Assembly (NCBI GenBank): GCA_018241505.1
Contig: JAFEDS010000007.1
Location: 148,807 to 212,806, forward strand
Length of the DNA stretch: 64,000 nucleotides
From: Pseudomonadota bacterium
Lineage (GTDB): Bacteria > Pseudomonadota > Gammaproteobacteria > Steroidobacterales > Steroidobacteraceae
Direction: 5' to 3'
The translations under genes were made by a program, and so were the position numbers. Positions 26,528 to 33,898 of the stretch are shown here, in pieces (the first letter of the stretch is position 1; the number at the start of each line of letters is the position of its first letter). The notes under the pieces were generated by a model. The model was not told the origin of the DNA. It did no database searches and saw nothing but the letters and a program-made list of their open reading frames with translations.

Positions 26528-27211
26528 ATGAAACTTTCGAAAGTAACTTGGTTGGCGGGTTTGTTGGCACTGCCATTGTTGTGCAGCGCCGCCGATACGG
26601 GCGGCGCGGTTTGCAAGGACGGAACCACTGCCACCACAACCGGCAGGGGCGCTTGCAGTCACCATGGTGGAATCGATAAGTCGAAGAGCGCGGCCTCTGG
26701 CGCTGCAGCAACAGCACCGGCGCCGGCCGCTCCGGCTCCCTCCGCCGCGCCGGCGGCGCCCGCTCCCGCGGCGGCAGGGTCCGTGCTTTGCAAGGATGGA
26801 ACGACCGCGACAAAACGGGGCCGAGGCGCCTGCAGTCACCACGGCGGTGTAGATAAGTCGGGCTCCGCGAGCGCCGCGAGTAGCTCGTCAGGCACCGCCG
26901 GCAGCGCGGCGCCACCGCCAGCGGCGCCCGCTCCCACCGCGCCACCTCCACCCGCGCCCGCACCTTCGCGTTCGGCGCCAACTCCAACCGCGGCACCACC
27001 TCCCGCGGGATCCGCTATGCGTGCGCAGGTACCGAATGGAACGGCAGCAGCGGGCGGCGCGCCGGGACAGGTATGGGTCAACACAGCCTCCAAGGTCTAT
27101 CATTGCTCGGGCGACCGTTGGTACGGCAAGACCAAAGAAGGCCAGTACATGAGCGAGGCCGATGCCAAGGCACAGGGTGCCCGGCCGGATCACAACAAGC
27201 CCTGCTCATAA
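26528..27211 (+). CDS. Secreted protein with two DUF3761 repeats
   Basis: A 227-residue exported protein (signal peptide 1-21, CSA-A). Two copies of a CKDGTTAT[12 protein letters not shown] unit lie near residues 29-48 and 88-107; each has the paired Cys and the HHGG of DUF3761. They are separated by Ala/Pro-rich linkers. The last 55 residues form another small domain ([19 protein letters not shown], then a final Cys) that resembles the C-terminal unit of related proteins. The DUF3761 motif is often called a calcium- or metal-related repeat, but no function is proven. It ends just before a strong terminator. Confidence 0.78.
   Translation: MKLSKVTWLAGLLALPLLCSAADTGGAVCKDGTTATTTGRGACSHHGGIDKSKSAASGAAATAPAPAAPAPSAAPAAPAPAAAGSVLCKDGTTATKRGRGACSHHGGVDKSGSASAASSSSGTAGSAAPPPAAPAPTAPPPPAPAPSRSAPTPTAAPPPAGSAMRAQVPNGTAAAGGAPGQVWVNTASKVYHCSGDRWYGKTKEGQYMSEADAKAQGARPDHNKPCS
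26611..26670 (+). repeat. 60-bp coding repeat, copy 1 (DUF3761 unit)
   Basis: This 60-base unit starting TTGCAAGGA encodes the first DUF3761 repeat. It matches the copy at 26788-26847 closely at its ends, with third-position changes in the middle, indicating an old internal duplication. Confidence 0.7.
26788..26847 (+). repeat. 60-bp coding repeat, copy 2 (DUF3761 unit)
   Basis: Second copy of the unit at 26611-26670, 177 bases downstream and in the same frame (177 is divisible by 3). Confidence 0.7.
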
Positions 27212-27230
27212 CTCGTCGCCAACACAAAGA

Positions 27231-27265
27231 CCCCGCCCGTGTGCGCATGGGCGGGGCTTTTTTTT
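27231..27265 (+). terminator. Intrinsic terminator after the DUF3761 gene
   Basis: CCCCGCCC and GGGCGGGG form a perfect 8-bp stem around a 10-base loop, followed by C and eight Ts. It closes the YidB/DUF3761 unit. A second, weaker GGCGGGGC-T6 tract follows near 27320. Confidence 0.88.
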
Positions 27266-27463
27266 GTCCCTTGCCGGCGCGCAACGGCAGTGATTTTTGG
27301 CCCGCGCCAGTAGGCAACGGCGGGGCTTTTTTGGCCCGCGCGGGCAAGCCAGGACCGCTCGATCCGCCGGCCACGCGGCCGACGTTTCAATCCAGCGGGA
27401 GCGGCGCCGCTTGGCTTAGAATCAGCAGGGTTGCGCGCACGACGCGCATCGGACGAGGCGCCC

Positions 27464-28021
27464 ATGGGCGATGTGACCCTGCTTTTGGAAGCGGCCCAGC
27501 GCGGCGAGCACCTCGCTGTCGACCGGTTGTACAGCCTGCTCTACCGGGATCTGCGCGCCGCGGCCCGCCGCCAGTTGCGCAAGCGGGATCATGAGCGCTC
27601 GCTCGACACAACTATGATCGTCAACGAGTCGTATCTGCGCCTGCGCAATCGCAAGCAACTCAAGCCCGGTTGCCGCAGTCAGTTCCTGGCCTATGCCGCT
27701 TCCGCCATGCGCTCCGTGATCGTGGACCTGGCGCGCGAGCGGCTCGCGGACAAGCGCGGCGGCGGCCGCGACATCGTTGCTCTCACAACCAACATCGGGG
27801 ACTCGGTCGCCGCCGATGACGCGGAGCTGATCAAAGTTCACGAGGCCCTGGATGAGTTGGCAAGCATCGAGCCGCGGCTGGCGCGGATTGTCGAGCTGCG
27901 TTATTTCGTCGGTCTGAGCGAGGAGGAATCGGCACAGGCGTTGGGTATCGCCCGGCGCACCGCGCAGCGGGACTGGGAAAAAGCGCGCGTATTTCTGTTC
28001 GAAGCGCTCAAATCGACGTGA
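27464..28021 (+). CDS. ECF RNA polymerase sigma factor, TIGR02999 type
   Basis: A 185-residue sigma factor. It begins MGDVTLLLEAAQRGE and has LYRDLRAAARRQLRKRDHERSLDTTMIVNESYLRL, which is the TIGR02999 pattern rather than that of RpoE-like factors. Region 4 is ASIEPRLARIVELRYFVGLSEEESAQALGIARRTAQRDWEKAR. This group often lies beside Ser/Thr kinase genes, as here 1.9 kb downstream. The start at 27464 has a GAGG site; an in-frame upstream codon at 27431 lacks one. It precedes the cNMP-patatin gene by 3 bases, so those two are one transcription unit. Confidence 0.9.
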   Translation: MGDVTLLLEAAQRGEHLAVDRLYSLLYRDLRAAARRQLRKRDHERSLDTTMIVNESYLRLRNRKQLKPGCRSQFLAYAASAMRSVIVDLARERLADKRGGGRDIVALTTNIGDSVAADDAELIKVHEALDELASIEPRLARIVELRYFVGLSEEESAQALGIARRTAQRDWEKARVFLFEALKST

Positions 28022-28024
28022 CCT

Positions 28025-29806
28025 GTGACTGGCCCCGGTCCCGACACCCTGATCCAGATCGCCGCGGACCGGCGCAACCTCCCGGCGTTGTTCGCAGCGC
28101 TGCCCCTGTTGAAGGAAATCAGCTCCGGCTCGATCGAGTTGCTGGCGCAGGAGATTGAGTGGTTCTCCATGCAGGGAGGCACGACACTCTATTCGACCGG
28201 ACAGGTCTCGGACGGCCTCTATGTAGTGATCAACGGGGCCCTCGGAGTCTTTACCGGTCACGCGGGCGGCGGATCACGTTATGTTGGTCAACTGTCAGCA
28301 GGACATACGGCCGGCGAGAATGAGGCTATTTCCGGCGGCGCGCGCACAACCACCGTCATTGCGCTGCGGGACAGCGAGGTGGCGCGCCTGTCGCCCGCAA
28401 CATTCGAGCGACTGACTCGCGAGCATCCGCAGGTGCTGCGTTATATCGTGCAGGAACTGGCTGACCGGGTAGACACTCTGCAACGGCCGGGCGCGCGGCC
28501 GCTCAGTGTCCCGAAGACTTTTGCGCTCGTTCCGGCGGATGCCGCGGTCGATGCCACCCGGGTTGGCGGCGATCTCGTCACCTGCCTCAGGCGCTTCGGG
28601 CGCGCCGAGCTGGTCACGAGCTCGCAGGCCACCGATCGCACAACGCACTGGTTCCATCGTCTCGAGCGGGCAAACGACTTCGTCATCTACGTGGCGGACC
28701 TGCAGCCCACCAGTTGGACCAGGCTGTGTATGAGGCAGGCGGATATGCTGCTTCTCGCCGCCGACGGCGACGCTGAGCCGCGGCCATGGCCCGCGCTGGG
28801 AGGCTCAACGGATGGGGCCATCGACGTGCGCCCGGCGGAGTTGCTTCTGTTGCACCGGAGTCGTCCGACAGCCGGTATTGCAGGCAGATGGTTGAAAGCG
28901 CAGCGCTGCAGGCGGCTTCACCACGTGCACGCGATGAAAGATGTTGCGCGCGTCGCGCGGCTGCTGACGGGGCGAGGATTGGGGCTCGTTCTGTCCGGTG
29001 GCGGTGCCAGAGGTTTCGCACACATAGGTGTCATGCGAGCGCTCCACGAAGCGCGGATTGATGTCGACTCCATCGGCACGGCGAGTATCGGCGCAGTCAT
29101 CGGCGCTGGCTGGGCGGCCGGCTGGGACTACAAGGAAATGCTGGAACGGATCCGGCGCGGATTTGTGGCGACCAATCCGCTGAGCGACTACACGCTTCCC
29201 CTGCTGTCACTGGTCGGCGGCCGCAAGGTGTGCCGCTTGATGCGTCACGAGTTCGGTGACACGGACATTGAGGATCTGCAACTGCCGTATTTCTGCGTAT
29301 CCGCCAGTCTCACCTCGGGTCAACTCGCCGTGCATCGCAGTGGCCGGCTCTGGAGCTGGCTGCGCGCTTCGATTTCCATTCCCGGAATACTGCCGCCCGT
29401 ATTCACCGGCGGCCAGGCCTATGTCGATGGCGCAACACTCAACAACCTGCCGGTCGATGTCATGCGCGACGATCATCACGGCCGAATAGTTGCGGTCGAT
29501 GCCGGGGGCCAACGAGGTTTCGTCACCGACCTCGAAATGACCGAGACGCCGCCTCTGTGGCGCTTGCCGGGGCTGTTCGGCAAGCGGCGCGGGAATATCA
29601 ATATCATGCAGGTGCTGTTGCGGGCCGGCATGTTGAACAGTGCCGCTCTGTCGATCCAGCACCGGGAGCTGGCCGATGTGTTGCTGAGCCCGCCGCTGGA
29701 GGGCGTGGACCTGCTCGACTGGAGCGCGTTTGAGCGGGTGATTGACATAGGCTACCGGCATGCACGCCAGGTGCTCGACTCCCGCAAGGGCCTGCTCAGC
29801 GGCTGA
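28025..29806 (+). CDS. Cyclic nucleotide-binding, patatin-like phospholipase
   Basis: A 593-residue protein with an N-terminal cNMP-binding domain (about 20-155), a degenerate middle region (160-300) and a C-terminal patatin domain (317-500). The patatin oxyanion loop LVLSGGGARGFAHIGVMRAL is intact and the catalytic Asp is in YVDGATLNNLP (Asp468). The nucleophile elbow reads IGTASIGA (Ser354), where Gly two before Ser is replaced by Thr. Proteins of this layout resemble neuropathy target esterase and bacterial Rv2565. Activity as a lysophospholipase is likely but the elbow change makes it less sure. GTG start, 3 bases after the sigma factor. Confidence 0.87.
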   Translation: MTGPGPDTLIQIAADRRNLPALFAALPLLKEISSGSIELLAQEIEWFSMQGGTTLYSTGQVSDGLYVVINGALGVFTGHAGGGSRYVGQLSAGHTAGENEAISGGARTTTVIALRDSEVARLSPATFERLTREHPQVLRYIVQELADRVDTLQRPGARPLSVPKTFALVPADAAVDATRVGGDLVTCLRRFGRAELVTSSQATDRTTHWFHRLERANDFVIYVADLQPTSWTRLCMRQADMLLLAADGDAEPRPWPALGGSTDGAIDVRPAELLLLHRSRPTAGIAGRWLKAQRCRRLHHVHAMKDVARVARLLTGRGLGLVLSGGGARGFAHIGVMRALHEARIDVDSIGTASIGAVIGAGWAAGWDYKEMLERIRRGFVATNPLSDYTLPLLSLVGGRKVCRLMRHEFGDTDIEDLQLPYFCVSASLTSGQLAVHRSGRLWSWLRASISIPGILPPVFTGGQAYVDGATLNNLPVDVMRDDHHGRIVAVDAGGQRGFVTDLEMTETPPLWRLPGLFGKRRGNINIMQVLLRAGMLNSAALSIQHRELADVLLSPPLEGVDLLDWSAFERVIDIGYRHARQVLDSRKGLLSG

Positions 29807-29891
29807 GCCGGCCGGTTGCAGCCGCCGGCATCGCGGCGCACAATCAAATGAAATTACAATAAGAACCGTTCCGGACTACAGTGCGACTCAC

Positions 29892-32117
29892 ATGACGATC
29901 CAAAAACAGGACTGGAAACGGTTGCTGGGGTTGATGGAGGCGTACCTCGACCTGGATGAGGCGGCGCGGCCGGCCTGGCTGGAGAGCCTGGGCCGCACAG
30001 ACCCGAAGTTGAAAGCGGGTCTGCTGCAGCTTTTGATGCGGCATAACGCCTTGCAGGAACAGGACTTCCTGGGTACTCCGGTTGCGTTGACACCAGCCCG
30101 TGCAGCCGTGGGTACCCAGGGCCTGAGCACCGTTGGCGGCGGCCGCGAGGTCATGCCCGCGTATGCCGGACCCTCGGATGATGATGATGCGACTGTTGTC
30201 CCCTGGCGTTCCAACGACCGGGGAGCTGGCAATCGCGCCCCGGAAGTGGTTGGCGTCAACGGTGGTTGGATAACGAGAGTGGGTGACGAAACGGGGCCTG
30301 GGTCTTTGCCATCGGGCGGTTCGCGCGGCGCCGCCGCGGCGGGTGTTGGCGGTCCCCCGCGTGTTAGCGTTCCGCCGCCCGGTTATGTTGAGAAGCCGGC
30401 GTCCGCCGCGCAGCCTCTCGGCAACGCGGCGGACGAGGATCCTGACGCGACAAACGGATATGCCGCGCGCGCCCGGCGGTCGCCGGTGCAGGAGTCAGTG
30501 GCCCGTGTCTCTCCGTCGCGAAATGCGCCGCAGGCGGGCTATCCACCGGTGCAGGGAAATTCGCCGCCGGGGAGCCGTCCAAGCGCACCGTCGGGAAATC
30601 AGCCACCGCCAGGGAGTCGTCCAAGCGCGCCGCTGGAAAATCGGCCACCGTTGGGAAGCCGTCCAAATGCGGCGTTGGGAGATCCGTCGGAAATGGGGAG
30701 CGTTCCGGAGCCACCGGCCGCCAACCCTCACGACTTGCAGGAAGGCGACGTTCTAGACGGGCGCTACACGCTGGTTGCCGAGCTCGGCCGCGGTGGCATG
30801 GGGACGGTGTACAAGGCCATGGACGCCAACCGTGTCGCGTTCCAGGACCGGCACCCCTACATCGCATTGAAACTGTTGGGTGGGGAATTCAGGCGCCATC
30901 CGGACGCGCGGATGGCACTGCAAAGGGAAACCGTGCGGGCCCAGAGCCTGACGCACGAAAACATTGTCAGAGTCCATGACTTTGACTACGACGGCACCTA
31001 CGCGTACATGACGATGGAGCTGTTGGAAGGCCGCACGCTGGAAGACTGGCTACAGGACGAATCCAGCGCGAATGCGGCGTTGGAGCGCCGTTGGTCCATC
31101 ATCTGTGGGGTGGGAGCCGGCCTGTCGTGTGCGCACAAGAACGGTGTGGTGCACTCGGACCTGAAGCCCGGCAACATCTTTCTGTGCAAGAAAGGCACCG
31201 TCAAGGTCATGGACTTCGGTATCGCGCGGCCGCTGCGAGCGGTCGCCGAAGAAGCGGATACAACCCGGTTTGATGCGGCCGAGCGCCTGGGCGCCCTGAC
31301 GCCGGCCTACGCCTCCCTCGAGCAGATCAACTACGAAGCCCCGGATCCGCGCGACGATATATATGCGTTTGCATGCGTCGTGTACTACATATTCAGCGGC
31401 CGACACCCGTTCGGACGCGAATCGGCCAAGCGCGCCATGGAAACCCGGCTCGTTCCGCAACGCATCCCCTCGCTGACTCGTTTGCAGTGGGAAACACTGC
31501 GCCGCGGACTCGCGTTCAAGCGCCAGGACCGCATTCCGAGTATTGATGAGTTTCTGCGCCAGTTTGCACCGCGCACGTGGTGGCACAAGCATCGCAAGTT
31601 GTTGGGAGCGGCCGCGGTCGCCGTGACGGGCACGGTACTGTTCTTTGGAACTCAGTTCTACAACGACTATGTCGAGGACCAGGCGGTCAATGCCCAGCTT
31701 TGGCCCAGGACCGATGGGCCGGCGCCGCAGCTCACCGCCGACCAGAAACGCGACATTGATGATTTTCTCTACCTGTCGAAAATCAACCTGCAGCAGGCCG
31801 GCAACGCGAAGTCGCCGGAAGAGCTGTCAGCGATTCTGTCCAAGGGCGATAACAACCTGTTGGATCTGCTGAAGCGGATTCGGGGCCTGCAGCCCGCCAA
31901 CCCACAGGCGCTGCAGATGACGGAACAGGCAACCCGTCTTTACGCGGACAAGGTACGGGCGTTGTTCGCGGCGCAGAAGCCGGAAGAGGCCATGCGCCTG
32001 CTGCGCGAAGGCCAGAACTTCCGCCACACGCTCGGCTTGTTCATGTTGAAGAGACAGATTTGCAGTGCGGCGCCGACCGCCTGCGGTATTGGTCAGCCGG
32101 GCACGCCGCCCGGCTGA
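29892..32117 (+). CDS. Membrane Ser/Thr protein kinase with long disordered N-terminus
   Basis: A 741-residue protein. Residues 1-75 form a helical acid/Leu-rich part; about 75-285 is Pro/Gly/Ser-rich and disordered, with a degenerate 17-residue repeat of the GSRPSAP type. The Hanks-type kinase domain (about 290-560) has AELGRGGMGTVYKA, ALKLL with the Lys, HSDLKPGN (HRD changed to HSD) and DFGIARP, so the catalytic residues are present. One membrane helix follows (about 572-592; AAVAVTGTVLFFGTQF) and a C-terminal 150-residue helical domain should lie outside the cytoplasm. The ATG at 29892 is preferred to an in-frame one at 29760 inside the patatin gene. Confidence 0.88.
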   Translation: MTIQKQDWKRLLGLMEAYLDLDEAARPAWLESLGRTDPKLKAGLLQLLMRHNALQEQDFLGTPVALTPARAAVGTQGLSTVGGGREVMPAYAGPSDDDDATVVPWRSNDRGAGNRAPEVVGVNGGWITRVGDETGPGSLPSGGSRGAAAAGVGGPPRVSVPPPGYVEKPASAAQPLGNAADEDPDATNGYAARARRSPVQESVARVSPSRNAPQAGYPPVQGNSPPGSRPSAPSGNQPPPGSRPSAPLENRPPLGSRPNAALGDPSEMGSVPEPPAANPHDLQEGDVLDGRYTLVAELGRGGMGTVYKAMDANRVAFQDRHPYIALKLLGGEFRRHPDARMALQRETVRAQSLTHENIVRVHDFDYDGTYAYMTMELLEGRTLEDWLQDESSANAALERRWSIICGVGAGLSCAHKNGVVHSDLKPGNIFLCKKGTVKVMDFGIARPLRAVAEEADTTRFDAAERLGALTPAYASLEQINYEAPDPRDDIYAFACVVYYIFSGRHPFGRESAKRAMETRLVPQRIPSLTRLQWETLRRGLAFKRQDRIPSIDEFLRQFAPRTWWHKHRKLLGAAAVAVTGTVLFFGTQFYNDYVEDQAVNAQLWPRTDGPAPQLTADQKRDIDDFLYLSKINLQQAGNAKSPEELSAILSKGDNNLLDLLKRIRGLQPANPQALQMTEQATRLYADKVRALFAAQKPEEAMRLLREGQNFRHTLGLFMLKRQICSAAPTACGIGQPGTPPG
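32094..32116 (+). terminator. GC-rich hairpin at the end of the kinase gene
   Basis: CAGCCGGGC and GCCCGGCTG make a perfect 9-bp stem with a 5-base loop ending on the stop codon. No T-run follows, so it may be a stability hairpin or weak terminator. A degenerate copy of this segment lies at 32158-32196. Confidence 0.4.
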
Positions 32118-32211
32118 GCCGCTTTATTCACAAATATCCGGCGCCTGCGCCCAGGGCCTGCGGCATCTGTCAGCCGAGCGGCGTACCGCCCGGCCAACGC
32201 GACGGACCCGG

Positions 32212-33831
32212 TCAGAGCTGACCGCGCAATCCCAGCGTGACCGAGTTGCTGTGGTAGTTGGAAAACCCGAACAGGGCTTCGTCGTACACATACAACTGGA
32301 TCCGGTGCGGCAGCGTCACCGATAACCCGGCGCCGGCGATGCCGTAGTTGTCTGCCGGTGCATCCGTGGGCAAGCGGAAGCAACTGTCGCACACGCCATT
32401 GGCTGTCGGATCGAACACATAGTGCGCCTGGATGGACCGCACTCCGGTCTTGAACTCGTGGTTCCACTCCACCCGCACCAGTGGGGTGACGACACCGAAG
32501 GATGTGCTGACCGGACGCGACATGTCGAGGCCCAGGATGCTGCGCGCCGATTCCACAGTCTGGTCATTGAAGGCCAGGCCGAGTCCGTTGGTGGCATCGC
32601 CCTTGGCATCCGCCTCATTGAAGGAATCAAACTTGGCCCGCCGGTAGTTGAAGCTCAGCGACGGAACCAGGTCGAAGTTGGCGACGGAGTACTGATAACC
32701 CGCGGTCACACCCACCGCCGCGGTATTTCCACCCGGGCTGCCCCGCAGCACGCGATCCACACTGACGACGCAATTGCCGCCGGGGCAGTTGTCGTTGATG
32801 GTGCCCTGCGGATCCGGATCGGTGATGCCGTTGTAGGCGACGCTGTATTTGACTCCACGTGTCAGGTCCGTGGTGAGATGTCCATACGTCGCGATCGCGT
32901 TGACGGTCCAGCTCTGTCCGAACCAGGCCCCATAGAGCGACCCGGTGGTGCCCTGAACCCGGGCACTGCTGGCGGATACATTGACGCCCGATGCAGGGAT
33001 GCCGGCGTTGTAATCGTCGTGGCCGATCGATACGCCCAGCACGGCACTGCCGAAGTTGTAATCCAGGCCCGCTGTCACACTCGATGCGTGAAAGTCGAAC
33101 TTGTCCTCGTTGGCGGTCTCGTCGTGGTGACCGGAGTTGTAGCTACCTTCCAGGAACAAGCCCCAGGGATTGGGTACCGCAACCGGGCCCGCGGCAAATC
33201 CGCCACCGCCGGCGCCCGCCTGGGCCACCCGCAGGGGTGCATCGGATGAATAATCGGTGGTGATCAAACCGCCCTGAGTTTGAAAGCTCACCGGTGTGAA
33301 GCCGTCAGGGCTCGCGCCGCCGGTCGGCCCGTTGAAGGAGCCGTTCAGGAAAGAGGGCCGTCCGGTCGAGGCCGACAGCGCCGAGCCATCGGACGGATTG
33401 CCGTTGAACGCCGTGATTCCGTGGGTCGCGGCAAAACCGGAGCCGAGGCGCAGGGCGTTCAGGCGTCCGGTGATGTTGCCGAACTGGCCGGCACTGACGC
33501 GGGTGGCCAGCGACCCCTGGGTCGAAATCTGGTTGCCCGACACCTGCTGCAATGCGCCCAGCGCCGAAGTCAACTGCGTACCGGTGTTGGTAAGCGAGGA
33601 CACGGCGATGGCATGACACTGGTCGTGCAGGTCGTTGACCTGGGCACCGACCAGGGGACGATTGTCGAGATCCTTGGTGCACATGTTGAATACAGCATTG
33701 AAGACCGACTGCTGCAGCCCATTCGCGCCCTTCACCGTGGGGGGGCCCTGCTGCGCCCACACCGGGCCGGCCAACATGGCCGGGACCGCGATCGAACCCG
33801 CCACCGCCAGCGTCAATTTTCTTGATCTCAT
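32212..33831 (-). CDS. Autotransporter-type outer-membrane beta-barrel protein
   Basis: A 539-residue exported protein (signal peptide 1-26, VWA-Q). The N-terminal 190 residues are a Gln/Asn/Ala-rich passenger-like region with one Cys pair (NMCTKDL, DQCHAI). From about residue 220 on the alternating hydrophobic/aromatic strands (WGLFLEGSYNSGHHDETANEDKFDFHASSVTAGLDYNFG) are typical of the autotransporter barrel domain, running to the final strand SNSVTLGLRGQL. The usual C-terminal aromatic is missing (Leu). Role is unclear: adhesin or structural barrel. A GGAAGG site precedes the ATG. Convergent with the kinase gene. Confidence 0.82.
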   Translation of the reverse strand: MRSRKLTLAVAGSIAVPAMLAGPVWAQQGPPTVKGANGLQQSVFNAVFNMCTKDLDNRPLVGAQVNDLHDQCHAIAVSSLTNTGTQLTSALGALQQVSGNQISTQGSLATRVSAGQFGNITGRLNALRLGSGFAATHGITAFNGNPSDGSALSASTGRPSFLNGSFNGPTGGASPDGFTPVSFQTQGGLITTDYSSDAPLRVAQAGAGGGGFAAGPVAVPNPWGLFLEGSYNSGHHDETANEDKFDFHASSVTAGLDYNFGSAVLGVSIGHDDYNAGIPASGVNVSASSARVQGTTGSLYGAWFGQSWTVNAIATYGHLTTDLTRGVKYSVAYNGITDPDPQGTINDNCPGGNCVVSVDRVLRGSPGGNTAAVGVTAGYQYSVANFDLVPSLSFNYRRAKFDSFNEADAKGDATNGLGLAFNDQTVESARSILGLDMSRPVSTSFGVVTPLVRVEWNHEFKTGVRSIQAHYVFDPTANGVCDSCFRLPTDAPADNYGIAGAGLSVTLPHRIQLYVYDEALFGFSNYHSNSVTLGLRGQL

Positions 33832-33898
33832 AACCTAGAGCCTTCCTCGTTATTGTTTCACTAGCCGGCTGACCCGTCCTGTCGCCGTCCCTGACTGC

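Noticed and set aside
27300-27331. Second terminator after the DUF3761 gene
   Set aside because: There is a GGCGGGGC-T6 tract, but no matching upstream arm giving a stable stem was found.
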